Source: Desulfosarcina widdelii (GTDB lineage Bacteria > Desulfobacterota > Desulfobacteria > Desulfobacterales > Desulfosarcinaceae). From it: a stretch of DNA of 64,000 nucleotides. Every line of letters begins with the position of its first letter. Positions within the stretch are counted from its first letter, which is position 1. The translations under genes and the position numbers were made by a program. The stretch lies in assembly GCF_009688965.1 (NCBI RefSeq), contig NZ_AP021875.1:4278001-4342000 (forward strand). Direction: 5' to 3'. Positions 54,833 to 62,719 of the stretch are shown piece by piece. The notes below the pieces were generated by a model, which saw only the letters and a program-made list of their open reading frames with translations, did not search any database and was not told the origin of the DNA.

Positions 54833-55659
54833 TTTTTAGCTGCCGCCGGTTCCGGCATGGGTGGCACCAACAGGGACGGGTCCAGCCGCGTCTCGAACCA
54901 GTTCATGCCCCAATGCAGGTGAGGACCGGTAACACGGCCGGTGGCGCCCACCTGGGCGATCACGTCACCTTGTTTGACCGCTTGCCCTTTTTCTACCAGG
55001 ATTTTGTGCAGGTGCATGTAAACCGTGGAAACGCCGTGGCCGTGGTCCACGATCAGGGTGCCGCCGGAGTAAAACATGTCGTCGTGGACCATGGTGACGA
55101 TGCCATCGGCCGGTGCTTTTACCGAGGTGCCGGTCGGCGCGGCAATGTCCACGCCAAAATGGGGCCGCTTGGGCTTGCCGTTTAAAATGCGCTGGCTGCC
55201 GTAGACGCCGCTGATCCTGCCGATGACCGGCCAGATGAAGGGCTGGGTAAAGTCCAGCCGTGGATCGTCGATTTTGCGAGCCTTTTTTACCAAGGCGATG
55301 TCTTTGTAAATGCGATCCAGGTCTTCTTTGGATGGCGACACCTTGCGCGGCGGCAATCCATCGATGCGCTGGATGTCGTAAGTCCGTTTTTTAATGTGGA
55401 TCGGGTGTTTTTCCAATTGGCCGGAGGGCTGTTGAATCTCGATCTCCAGGTTCGGTTCGGCATCCCGGGAAAAGCCGACAACGAACAGGCCGTCCGGCGA
55501 CACCTGTACGGATTTTCCCTGGAAGTGAACGGCAGCACCGGGATCGACCTTTCCGATGGCCATGCCGCCCTGGGTGAGTTGACCTTCCAGGGTAAACGCC
55601 TGTGCTGAAGGTTGCAGGCACAAAAATACCAGGATAATAAAAATAACGATTCGCTGCAT
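54829..55659 (-). CDS. M23 family metallopeptidase
   Basis: The 276-aa secreted or periplasmic peptidase begins with a signal peptide (MQRIVIFIILVFLCLQPSAQA). A LytM/peptidase M23 domain lies at the C-terminus with zinc ligands in RPHFGVDIAAP, then VSTVYMHLHKIL and VTGPHLHWGMN. The N-terminal portion (about 30-130) resembles the M23-associated beta-rich domain. It probably trims peptidoglycan cross-links or activates amidases. The last codon and stop are provided by the neighbouring repeat element. Confidence 0.9.
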   Translation of the reverse strand: MQRIVIFIILVFLCLQPSAQAFTLEGQLTQGGMAIGKVDPGAAVHFQGKSVQVSPDGLFVVGFSRDAEPNLEIEIQQPSGQLEKHPIHIKKRTYDIQRIDGLPPRKVSPSKEDLDRIYKDIALVKKARKIDDPRLDFTQPFIWPVIGRISGVYGSQRILNGKPKRPHFGVDIAAPTGTSVKAPADGIVTMVHDDMFYSGGTLIVDHGHGVSTVYMHLHKILVEKGQAVKQGDVIAQVGATGRVTGPHLHWGMNWFETRLDPSLLVPPMPEPAAAKN

Positions 55660-55797
55660 AAAATGACCTGAATTGGTTTTGCGTTGATTTACATGGTTGA
55701 CGGCCGCAATTAATTAAATTTGGTTATACACGGATCGACCCTTTGATGAAAGGGGGGCAGCGAAAACCGTCACCTGAAAAAATACAAGGAGTCCTTA

Positions 55798-56775
55798 ATG
55801 CAAAGACGCTGGCTGGGAAACCATTCTCTCGAGGTGTCCTCTATTGGTCTGGGTTGCTGGGGTATGTCCCACGCCTATGGTCCGGCCGACGAAAAAGAAT
55901 CGCTGGCCACGCTTTCGTCTGCTTTGGATATGGGCATCAATTTTTTCGACACTGCCGATGTATACGGCGACGGACATAACGAATGCTTGATTGCCAAGGC
56001 GTTGAGACACCACAGGAAAGACGTGGTGATCGCAACCAAGTTCGGCTTTGTCGGTGACGAACATGGAAAGGTGAGTGTCTGCGGGCGGCCTGATTATGTG
56101 ATCACGGCCTGTGAAAAAAGTCTGCAGCGTCTGGGAATAGAAACAATTGATCTGTACTATCTGCACCGAAGGGATCCAGACGTCCCTATCGAAGAAACGG
56201 TAGGGGCGATGGCCGACCTGGTGGTTTCCGGCAAGGTTCGGTATATCGGCCTGTCTGAAGTATCGGCCGAAACGCTGCTCAGGGCCCACAAGATTCACCC
56301 GGTTACTGCACTGCAATCTGAGCACAGCCTGTGGCATCGGGATGTGGAAAAGACGCTCCTGCCCCGCTGCCGGGAACTGAACGTGTCCCTGATCCCCTAC
56401 TGCCCGTTGGGTCGGGGATATTTGACCGGTACCGTGAAATCGTTAGCCGATTTGGCCGAAGGGGATTATCGCCGGGGCATTCCTCGCTTTAAAAACGATG
56501 CCATGGCCCGCAATCAACAATTGGTCGAACGTTTGAAACGGCTGTCGCGCCAAAGCGGCCACACGCCGGCACAGCTGTCCCTCGCATGGCTGTTGGCCAA
56601 GTCCCCATCCATCGTTCCCATTCCGGGAATGAAACGCCGGCGATATCTAAAGGAAAATGCAGCGGCCGCTGGCATTCAACTTTCACAGGCCTTGATGGAC
56701 GAATTGGATGCCCTGGGGCGACAGGTCTCCGGTGAACGCCACAATGCCCAGAATCTACTCTTTGTGGACCAGTAG
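55798..56775 (+). CDS. Aldo/keto reductase
   Basis: The 325-aa (beta/alpha)8 NADPH-dependent oxidoreductase has catalytic residues in FFDTADVYG (Asp, Tyr), VIATKFGF (Lys) and DLYYLHRRDP (His). The cofactor-binding part IPYCPLGRGYLTG and IVPIPGMKRRRYL are typical of the AKR11/13-type subfamily. The start follows AAGGAGTCCTTA. It appears monocistronic; substrate unknown. Confidence 0.93.
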   Translation: MQRRWLGNHSLEVSSIGLGCWGMSHAYGPADEKESLATLSSALDMGINFFDTADVYGDGHNECLIAKALRHHRKDVVIATKFGFVGDEHGKVSVCGRPDYVITACEKSLQRLGIETIDLYYLHRRDPDVPIEETVGAMADLVVSGKVRYIGLSEVSAETLLRAHKIHPVTALQSEHSLWHRDVEKTLLPRCRELNVSLIPYCPLGRGYLTGTVKSLADLAEGDYRRGIPRFKNDAMARNQQLVERLKRLSRQSGHTPAQLSLAWLLAKSPSIVPIPGMKRRRYLKENAAAAGIQLSQALMDELDALGRQVSGERHNAQNLLFVDQ

Positions 56776-56815
56776 CAGAAGGCGCTGACGAAGGTCCGAA
56801 ATGCCTCCTAAAATG

Positions 56816-57754
56816 TCATCCCCGTGAAAGCGGCGATTCAGCTGGTTCCGTTGCACGCCGTTTTTCCCGCTTCGCGTGATTGGCCTTGAACCGGTTCAGG
56901 GCCACGGCGCTGCCGAAAATCAATAGCCCCCCGATCCAGAAGTTCCAGGATGCCGGATCGCCCAAGAAAGCGATCCCCACAAAGGCGGTGAAGACCACTT
57001 CGCTGGACATGAAGACGCCCCCCTCCCAACCCCTGCAGTAGAAAAATCCCTGATTCATCAGCAATTGGGCCGTGATCGACGAAAAAACGATGCCCAGTAC
57101 CATGGCCCATTCCACGCTGGAAGCGGGCAGGAGCGGAACCAGGGCAAACCGGGGCAGGGTGATGAGCGTTCCCATGGTGCAAAAGTAGAGGTAGATGATC
57201 ACCGGCCCGTTCTTCTCCCGCAGGGTTTTGATCAGGGTTACGGTCAGGCCGGCAAAGGCGGCACCGACAAGGGCCATGAGCTGACCGAAAAAAACGCCCT
57301 CCAGCCGGAAGTCGAACAAAATTCCGATGCCGACGATGACTATGGTGATGCATCCGATTTCTGCTTTGGAGATGCGCTCACCGTAAATCAGATAGGAAAA
57401 TACGGCCGAAAAGGCCGGAAAGGCATAGAAGATCACCATGGCGGTGGAGATCGGCAGCAGACGAATGGCGGTAATCAGGGATAAAAAGGCCGCAGAGCCG
57501 GTGCAGCCGCGGATGATCAGCAAACGCGTGTTGTGGCCGCGGTAGGGGTTGCCGTATCTGGCGAACACCAGCACCAGCACCAACACGCCCCCGAAGAAGC
57601 GGAAAAAACCGATGTGCCAGATGGTATATTCAGGCCCGAGCATCTTGATCAGCAGGTTGAGCACGGTGAACAGCAGGGCTGCAGCCAGCATGAAAAGGGG
57701 GCCGGCCACGGCGGCATCCAGCTTGACCTGGCGGGGGTTGTTGTTTGAGGACAT
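56816..57754 (-). CDS. EamA/DMT-family transporter
   Basis: This 312-aa protein has ten transmembrane segments and two EamA repeats (N-terminal GPEYTIWHIGFFRFFGG, C-terminal GGVFMSSEVVFTAFVGIAFL). It ends in a basic tail. Typical metabolite exporter; substrate unknown. The 400-nt region upstream contains long AT-rich inverted repeats and a MITE-like copy. Confidence 0.88.
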   Translation of the reverse strand: MSSNNNPRQVKLDAAVAGPLFMLAAALLFTVLNLLIKMLGPEYTIWHIGFFRFFGGVLVLVLVFARYGNPYRGHNTRLLIIRGCTGSAAFLSLITAIRLLPISTAMVIFYAFPAFSAVFSYLIYGERISKAEIGCITIVIVGIGILFDFRLEGVFFGQLMALVGAAFAGLTVTLIKTLREKNGPVIIYLYFCTMGTLITLPRFALVPLLPASSVEWAMVLGIVFSSITAQLLMNQGFFYCRGWEGGVFMSSEVVFTAFVGIAFLGDPASWNFWIGGLLIFGSAVALNRFKANHAKREKRRATEPAESPLSRG

Positions 57755-58154
57755 GGGAAGCCTATTAAATTTTTATAAACATGGGAACTAAAAGAAAACG
57801 TTAGAATTCACAATAAAAATCACAAAAACCAAATCTCAAATTCCAAATTAATCCCAACAACCCAAATTTCAAACGCCCTACCGGTTAGGTCCATGCCATG
57901 TTTGAACGTTGGGAATTGGTGCTTGGGAATTATTTGAGATTTGACAGGTTCGATAAAAGTAACCAATTTCATTTTTTCGTCATTCCGGCGAAGGCCGGAA
58001 TCCAGTCTTTTCAATATGTTCTGGATTCCGGACCAAGTCCGGCATGACGCTTCTGCGACTTTTTACGAGACCATCAGATTTGGTGCTTGAAATTTGTGAT
58101 TTTCACCCGGTTCAGGTAACTGACTGAATCATCGTTGCGAAGCTGGTGTCAGAA
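57755..58154. repeat. AT-rich inverted repeat region with nested MITE copy 4
   Basis: The words AAAATCACAAAAACCAAATC (57816) and GATTTGGTGC...TTTGTGATTTT (58077-58102) are inverted to each other, as are AAATCTCAAATTCC (57831) and GGAATTATTTGAGATTT (57926). The MITE-like element at 57978-58076, with ends CGTCATTCCGG and CGACTTTTTACGAGACCATC, lies inside the outer arms, so it seems to have inserted into an older palindrome. No gene is supported here. Confidence 0.7.
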
Positions 58155-58994
58155 TCAATCCTTTTGTTTGGTGCCAATATCCTTCACCAGCGGCCTCAAA
58201 CTTCTGGGCAGCAGCATGGGCACCGTTTTCCGATAGTTTCGGTAGGCCTCGCCAAAGCAGTTCACCAGGTCGCGTTCCTCCATGGTGGCGCCGATGACGA
58301 TCCAGAGGGTCCAGAGAGCATTGTGCAGTAGTCGGTCCAGGGTAAATACCGGCCCAGCCCAGATGATAACCAGGCTGACCAGATAAAGCGGGTGACGCAC
58401 CCATCGGTAGGGGCCGCGGACGGTAAAGGGGACATTGCCGGCCGGCGCCCCATTATTCATAGCCCTCAGGGCCGGCTTGACTCCCAGGGCGTCGAATTCG
58501 CCCAGGGAGCGGCTTCCCCACCAGCCGATGCCGCCGGCAACCAGAAACACGACTCCCACGAACCACCGAACCAGCGACGGCGGAATCCACAGCGGCGCGC
58601 CCACCGGCTGCCAGAAGGCGATCAAAAACAAAAGGCAGAACCCGGAGACAGAGGCATATAGCGCGCCGTGAAAATCGGCCCGTACGGTGAGGGTCAGCCA
58701 GACCCGAAACCGGCGTCGGACCATGAAGCTGTGCTGGATGAAAAACAGCAGGCACAAGAAAGTGTCCACCAGCAGGCGTCCGGGTATGGACAGGCCCATG
58801 GGCAAGGTGAACAGCGGGCCCAGCACGAGAAAGACCAGCCACGCCATCATGCCCCCGCCGCCGAGGACATAAGCCCCCGCCACCAGAATCATGGCCCCCG
58901 GTTTACGGGAAATCAGTTGTGCACCGGTGCCGTGTCTGGCCTGGGCGTCGTCCACGGCCGCGAGTTTGCAGATATTGGTTTCGTCTTTCGGCAT
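58155..58994 (-). CDS. Isoprenylcysteine-methyltransferase/NnrU-like membrane protein
   Basis: The 279-aa membrane protein has six hydrophobic segments. Its C-terminal region shows the PEMT/ICMT-like signature GPYRWVRHPLYLVSLVIIWA and MEERDLVNCFGEAYRNYRK. These residues bind S-adenosylmethionine in integral-membrane methyltransferases of the Ste14/NnrU group. N-terminal 35 residues are polar. Substrate unknown. Confidence 0.8.
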   Translation of the reverse strand: MPKDETNICKLAAVDDAQARHGTGAQLISRKPGAMILVAGAYVLGGGGMMAWLVFLVLGPLFTLPMGLSIPGRLLVDTFLCLLFFIQHSFMVRRRFRVWLTLTVRADFHGALYASVSGFCLLFLIAFWQPVGAPLWIPPSLVRWFVGVVFLVAGGIGWWGSRSLGEFDALGVKPALRAMNNGAPAGNVPFTVRGPYRWVRHPLYLVSLVIIWAGPVFTLDRLLHNALWTLWIVIGATMEERDLVNCFGEAYRNYRKTVPMLLPRSLRPLVKDIGTKQKD

Positions 58995-59030
58995 GATACG
59001 CCTTTCCAGAAAAACCGGAAGTACCAGTTG

Positions 59031-59129
59031 GCGTCATTCCGGCGTAGGCCGGAATCCAGTCTTTTCGACACCTTCTGGATGCCGGATCAAGTCCGGCATG
59101 ACGAGCCTGGGGATTATTACAAACCTGTC
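59031..59129. repeat. MITE-like dispersed repeat, copy 5 (one end degraded)
   Basis: It has GCGTCATTCCGGCGTAGGCC, then GGAATCCAGTC, TTCTGGATGCCGGATCAAGT and CCGGCATGACG. The right terminal inverted repeat has decayed to ATTATTACAAACCTGTC. Confidence 0.7.
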
Positions 59130-59248
59130 GTGAATAATAAGTCTGAAAATCCCTGGATTCAAACGAAATGATTGCCGGGCCTTTTCATGATCCGGATCTT
59201 ATGGCATGATCATTACGATTTCTTAACGTTTCGATTCCTACCCTTTGT

Positions 59249-59356
59249 TGACTGTCTCGCAAAAAGTCACCAGGCATGTCATTCCGGCGAAGGCCGGAAT
59301 CCAGTCGTTCTGGATGCCGGATCAGGTCCAGCATGACGCCTCTGCGACTTTTAAGG
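59249..59356. repeat. MITE-like dispersed repeat, copy 6
   Basis: The left end TGACTGTCTCGCAAAAAGTC and the core CATTCCGGCGAAGGCCGGAA and TCTGGATGCCGGATCAGGTC match other copies. The right end is GCGACTTTTAAGG, a partly degraded inverted repeat. Confidence 0.75.
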
Positions 59357-59384
59357 AAGTGATATCTGTTCAGGCACAGTTTTT

Positions 59385-59448
59385 CGTGGGAGCGGCGTCC
59401 CCGCCGCGATGATTACCGACTAAATCGCGGCTGGAAGCCGCTCCCACG
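59385..59448. repeat. REP-like paired palindrome
   Basis: CGTGGGAGCGGCGTCCCCGC and CGCGAT on the left are answered by ATCGCGGCTGGAAGCCGCTC and CCACG on the right. Each half is an imperfect palindrome of the GTGGGAGCGG type and the two halves are inverted. This is the architecture of REP doublets, with words reminiscent of Pseudomonas REPs. Confidence 0.75.
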
Positions 59449-59569
59449 ACTCCACCACTTCCTTTCGGGCGTGTGGCCACAAGTGGTCTGAAAAGCTTTT
59501 TACGGGATCATCATCAATGTTGTTTCGGGAAACTGTTCTCGCAAGCTAAACTTGAAAAGGAAAGCAACC

Positions 59570-60862
59570 ATGGACGACACCTCTCCCCATCCCCTGCTAC
59601 GGTTTCGCTGGCTGATCTTCTCCATCCTGGCTCTGGCCTATCTGTTCGTCTATTTCCACCGGCTTTCGCTGTCCGTCGTGGCCGATCATCTGGTCGAGGA
59701 TTTTAATACCACCGCCGGAGTTATGGGCCTTTTGGGGTCGATTTACTTTTACTGCTACGCGGCCATGCAGCTGCCTGCGGGACTGCTGTCCGATTCGGTG
59801 GGACCACGGCGGACAGTGACCACGTTTCTGGTGGCGGCCTCGGCGGGCAGTATCCTGTTCGGGATGGCGCCCAACATCGAGACGGCCTTTGTGGGTCGCA
59901 TTCTGGTGGGCTTCGGGGTTTCCATGGTTTTCATTCCCACCATGAAAATTCTCAGCCAGTGGTATCATCCCCACGAATTCGCTTCCATGGCCGGCATTCT
60001 CAATGCCGTGGGCGGTGCCGGGGTCATGGCCGCCACCTGGCTGCTGGCCCTGATGACCGAGGCCTTTGGCTGGCGCCTCTCGTTCGAATTGATCGGCGGG
60101 TGCACCTTTGTCCTCGTCGTTCTGGTTTGGCTGATCGTCCGGGACCGGCCCCAGGACAAGGGCTGGCCGGCCATTGCCGACCTGGCCGCAACGCCGGGTG
60201 CTCCGACCGCACCGGTGCAGTCCATTCCTCTCCTGGCCGGCATGCGGCAGGTAATTTCCAACCGCCACTTCTGGCCCCTGGCCCTGTGGTTCTTTTTCGA
60301 CTGCGGCATCTTTTTCGGATTCGGTGGTCTCTGGGGCGGGCCCTTTCTTATGCACGTTTACGGACTTTCCCGTGAAACCGCAGGTGCCATTTTGAGCATG
60401 ATCGCCTGGGGCATGATCCTCGGCAGCCCCTTTCTGGGCTACCTCTCCGACCGAGTGCTCAAAAGCCGCAAGAAGCCGTTTATCGGCTGCACAACGATTC
60501 TGGTGGTCGGAATGGGGACCCTGTATCTGTTTCCGACCAGTCTACCGATTCCCGCACTTTATGTCTTTTTCTTCGTCTTCGCCGTTTGCTCCTCGTCCAT
60601 CGTGGTCATCGGCTTTACCGCCACCAAGGAACTGTTTCCGGTGGAGATTGCCGGAACCTCGGTGGGTACCGTCAACCTCTTTCCCTTCCTTGGAGGAGCG
60701 GTGTACATGCCCATGCTGGGCAAAATCCTGGATGCCTATCCCCATCATCATTCCGGCGCCTTTGCCCTGGAAGGGTACACCACCCTGTTGCTGGTGTTGC
60801 TGGTCTCGTCGGTGGTTGCGTTGGGGTGTACGTTGATGATGAAGGAAACGTTTAATAGATAA
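59570..60862 (+). CDS. Major facilitator superfamily transporter
   Basis: The 430-aa protein has twelve transmembrane helices with MFS motifs: LPAGLLSDSVGPRRTVT between TM2 and TM3, and FLGYLSDRVLKSRKKPF in the second half. It resembles glycerol-3-phosphate/anion:cation symporter-type carriers. The ATG at 59570 is chosen over an in-frame TTG 18 nt upstream because AAAGGAAAGCAACC precedes it. Substrate unknown. Confidence 0.9.
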   Translation: MDDTSPHPLLRFRWLIFSILALAYLFVYFHRLSLSVVADHLVEDFNTTAGVMGLLGSIYFYCYAAMQLPAGLLSDSVGPRRTVTTFLVAASAGSILFGMAPNIETAFVGRILVGFGVSMVFIPTMKILSQWYHPHEFASMAGILNAVGGAGVMAATWLLALMTEAFGWRLSFELIGGCTFVLVVLVWLIVRDRPQDKGWPAIADLAATPGAPTAPVQSIPLLAGMRQVISNRHFWPLALWFFFDCGIFFGFGGLWGGPFLMHVYGLSRETAGAILSMIAWGMILGSPFLGYLSDRVLKSRKKPFIGCTTILVVGMGTLYLFPTSLPIPALYVFFFVFAVCSSSIVVIGFTATKELFPVEIAGTSVGTVNLFPFLGGAVYMPMLGKILDAYPHHHSGAFALEGYTTLLLVLLVSSVVALGCTLMMKETFNR

Positions 60863-60918
60863 TATGAAAATACAAACTTCAACTTGCGATTTTCATATTT
60901 TTGTGTTTATCCTCCAAC

Positions 60919-62082
60919 ATGATCCGACGTCTTATCACAACAGAATTATTGGAATCGGCCGCAGAATATCCGGTGGTGACCGTCTTTGGGCCGCGCCAGT
61001 CCGGAAAAACGACGCTGGCCCGCATGACCTTCCCGGACAAGCGCTATTATTCCCTGGAAAACCCCGATATCCGCATGGCAGCGGAATCGGATCCCAAAGG
61101 ATTTTTAACCCAACTCCCTGAAGGCGGCATCCTGGATGAAATTCAACGGCTTCCGCTATTGCTGTCCTACATTCAAGGCATCGTTGACGATGCCCGCAAA
61201 CCGGGCATGTTTATCCTTACCGGAAGCCATCAACCGGAACTCCACCAGTCCGCAAGCCAATCCCTGGCGGGGCGGACAGCCGTGCTTAACCTGCTTCCGT
61301 TCTCCCATGAGGAACTGCTGAACTATCGGGAAAAAGCGAACGCCTTTGATATGATACTCAGCGGTTTGTTTCCAGGCGTTCATGAAAACCGGTTGTCGCC
61401 GTCCAGATTTTTCAACGGCTACCTGCAAACCTATATCGAACGAGATATCCGTGCTCTGATCAATTTAAAGGATTTGTCAGCCTTTCAGCAGTTTTTGATG
61501 TTGCTGGCCGGCAGAATCGGGCAGGTCGTGAACTACAATGCATTGAGCAACGATGTCGGTGTCAGTGCTACGACAATTAAAAGTTGGATCAGTGTGTTGA
61601 AGGCGTCCTTTGTCGTTTTTGAATTACCGCCCTTTTTTGAAAACATTCGTAAACGTGTCGTCAAATCTCCCAAATTATATTTTTGCGATCCGGGACTGGC
61701 CGCTTTCTTGTTGAACATCGAAAGCACCGATCAGTTGCTGCGTGATCCGTTAAGGGGAGGGCTTTATGAGAACCTCTGGATTCTCGAAGTGTTGAAGGCC
61801 CGATTCAACCAGGGAAAAAAACCGGAACTTTTTTTCTACAGAGACACGAACGGCAACGAGGTTGATCTTTTGGTTCGCCAAGGCCGTCAGTTGGTTCCCG
61901 TCGAAATCAAATCCGCAGCGACATTTACGCCCGATTTTTTAAAAGGAATCGAGCGGTTTCAAAAAGTTGTCGGAGACCGCTGTTTGCCCGGCTTTGTTGT
62001 TTACAATGGCGACGAACGGTTTTCGGTAAAAGGAGTTTCGGTCATCAATCCGGCTTTGCATCGAGGGTTGGATAAGATTTAA
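60919..62082 (+). CDS. AAA ATPase with DUF4143 domain
   Basis: The 387-aa protein has an AAA_14 N-terminal ATPase (Walker A FGPRQSGKTTLAR near residue 30, Walker B GGILDEIQ near 75, sensor ILTGSHQPE near 105). A C-terminal DUF4143 domain (about 190-360) has a helix-turn-helix-like segment and the nuclease-fold residues GNEVDLLVRQG...VPVEIK. This common mobile-region family has an uncharacterised role. Upstream of it the DNA is AT-rich. Confidence 0.92.
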   Translation: MIRRLITTELLESAAEYPVVTVFGPRQSGKTTLARMTFPDKRYYSLENPDIRMAAESDPKGFLTQLPEGGILDEIQRLPLLLSYIQGIVDDARKPGMFILTGSHQPELHQSASQSLAGRTAVLNLLPFSHEELLNYREKANAFDMILSGLFPGVHENRLSPSRFFNGYLQTYIERDIRALINLKDLSAFQQFLMLLAGRIGQVVNYNALSNDVGVSATTIKSWISVLKASFVVFELPPFFENIRKRVVKSPKLYFCDPGLAAFLLNIESTDQLLRDPLRGGLYENLWILEVLKARFNQGKKPELFFYRDTNGNEVDLLVRQGRQLVPVEIKSAATFTPDFLKGIERFQKVVGDRCLPGFVVYNGDERFSVKGVSVINPALHRGLDKI

Positions 62083-62131
62083 TTCTTTCTGCATGCGGCA
62101 AGAGACGCTTAAAGGATAGATAGCAATCGAA

Positions 62132-62277
62132 TTCATCGCGGCGGAGACGCCGCTCCCACGTTTAGATGGATAATCGCAACAACCCGAACCATGCAAGGGA
62201 AAGTTCCATCCATCAGCAGGACAATCGTTTCGAACGGCAGGTACATCAAACGTTGGAGCGCTTCCAGCCGCGATTCA
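62132..62277. repeat. Inverted pair of REP-like sequences
   Basis: The words TTCATCGCGGCGGAGACGCC and GCTCCCACGTTT (62132-62163) and, inverted, AAACGTTGGAGCGCTTCCAG and CCGCGATTCA (62248-62277) belong to the same family as the doublet at 59385. They are separated by about 85 nt. The second copy lies inside the truncated toxin frame. Confidence 0.7.
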
Positions 62278-62362
62278 ATGAAGAAGCCGCGTCAAGGGCT
62301 ATTGTGTTGGGGATGGGCTTGACCAGTTCCGGTATTACACAAGTATCCAGAAAGAAGTTCAT
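62246..62362 (-). pseudogene. VapC-type PIN toxin, truncated
   Basis: The frame of 38 codons begins MNFFLDTCVIPELVKP, the canonical N-terminus of a PIN-domain RNase (first catalytic Asp in FLDTCV), then diverges after about 20 residues and stops. The normal length is about 130 residues. The nonsense part comes from the REP-like repeat at 62248-62277, so the gene was probably broken by a deletion or insertion at the repeat. Its ATG overlaps the antitoxin stop (ATGA), the usual arrangement of such pairs. It is almost certainly non-functional. Confidence 0.72.
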
Positions 62363-62622
62363 AATGCAACCTCTCTGGACGGGTCTTTGACACGAGAAGG
62401 ATCGAGATCCACTTCCCGCAACGGCGATTGCCTGAAAAAAGCGAATAGGTCGGTTTTCGGTTGTTTCAGCCTGCGATATTCCTTGACGGACAACACCACT
62501 ACACTTTCCACGTTACGTATGGTTACGATTTGAGGTTCGTCAGCCGGCATTTTTTTCAACAGTTCATTGAAAGTGTGAGCGGATTCCTGCCGCGATGAAT
62601 GAATCCTCCTAATAGCAACCAC
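62359..62622 (-). CDS. Phd/YefM-family antitoxin-like protein
   Basis: The 87-codon frame contains AHTFNELLKKMPADEPQIVT and VVVLSVKEYRRLKQ, features of Phd/YefM antitoxins, and a C-terminal tail (FAFFRQSPLREVDLD) of the type that neutralises PIN toxins. The start is unclear: GTG at 62622 overlaps a TAGGAGG that would otherwise serve as ribosome binding site for an ATT or later codon, so the N-terminus may be damaged. The toxin downstream is truncated. A free antitoxin could still act as a repressor. Confidence 0.65.
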   Translation of the reverse strand: MVAIRRIHSSRQESAHTFNELLKKMPADEPQIVTIRNVESVVVLSVKEYRRLKQPKTDLFAFFRQSPLREVDLDPSRVKDPSREVAL

Positions 62623-62630
62623 ACAAAGAG

Positions 62631-62665
62631 AAACGCCCCGGTAGCGTAAAGCCGCCGGGGCGTTT
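62631..62665 (-). terminator. Intrinsic terminator of the porin gene
   Basis: A perfect 11-bp stem AAACGCCCCGG / CCGGGGCGTTT with a 13-nt loop lies 55 nt past the porin stop codon. On the minus strand it is followed by TTTCTCTTT. It also separates the porin transcript from the toxin-antitoxin genes. Confidence 0.8.
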
Positions 62666-62719
62666 GCGTTCGTTTGTCATTTAGCCGGAAATCTAAAATC
62701 CGGCTGTAGACAGGTCGGT

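Larger units (their letters stand above)
58995..59569. other. Repeat-rich intergenic region
   Basis: The 575-nt region between the divergent methyltransferase-like and MFS genes is made of MITE-like copies 5 and 6 and a REP-like palindrome. A further partial end (CTTTTTACGGGATCATCATC) lies near 59498. No gene is supported. Confidence 0.6.
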
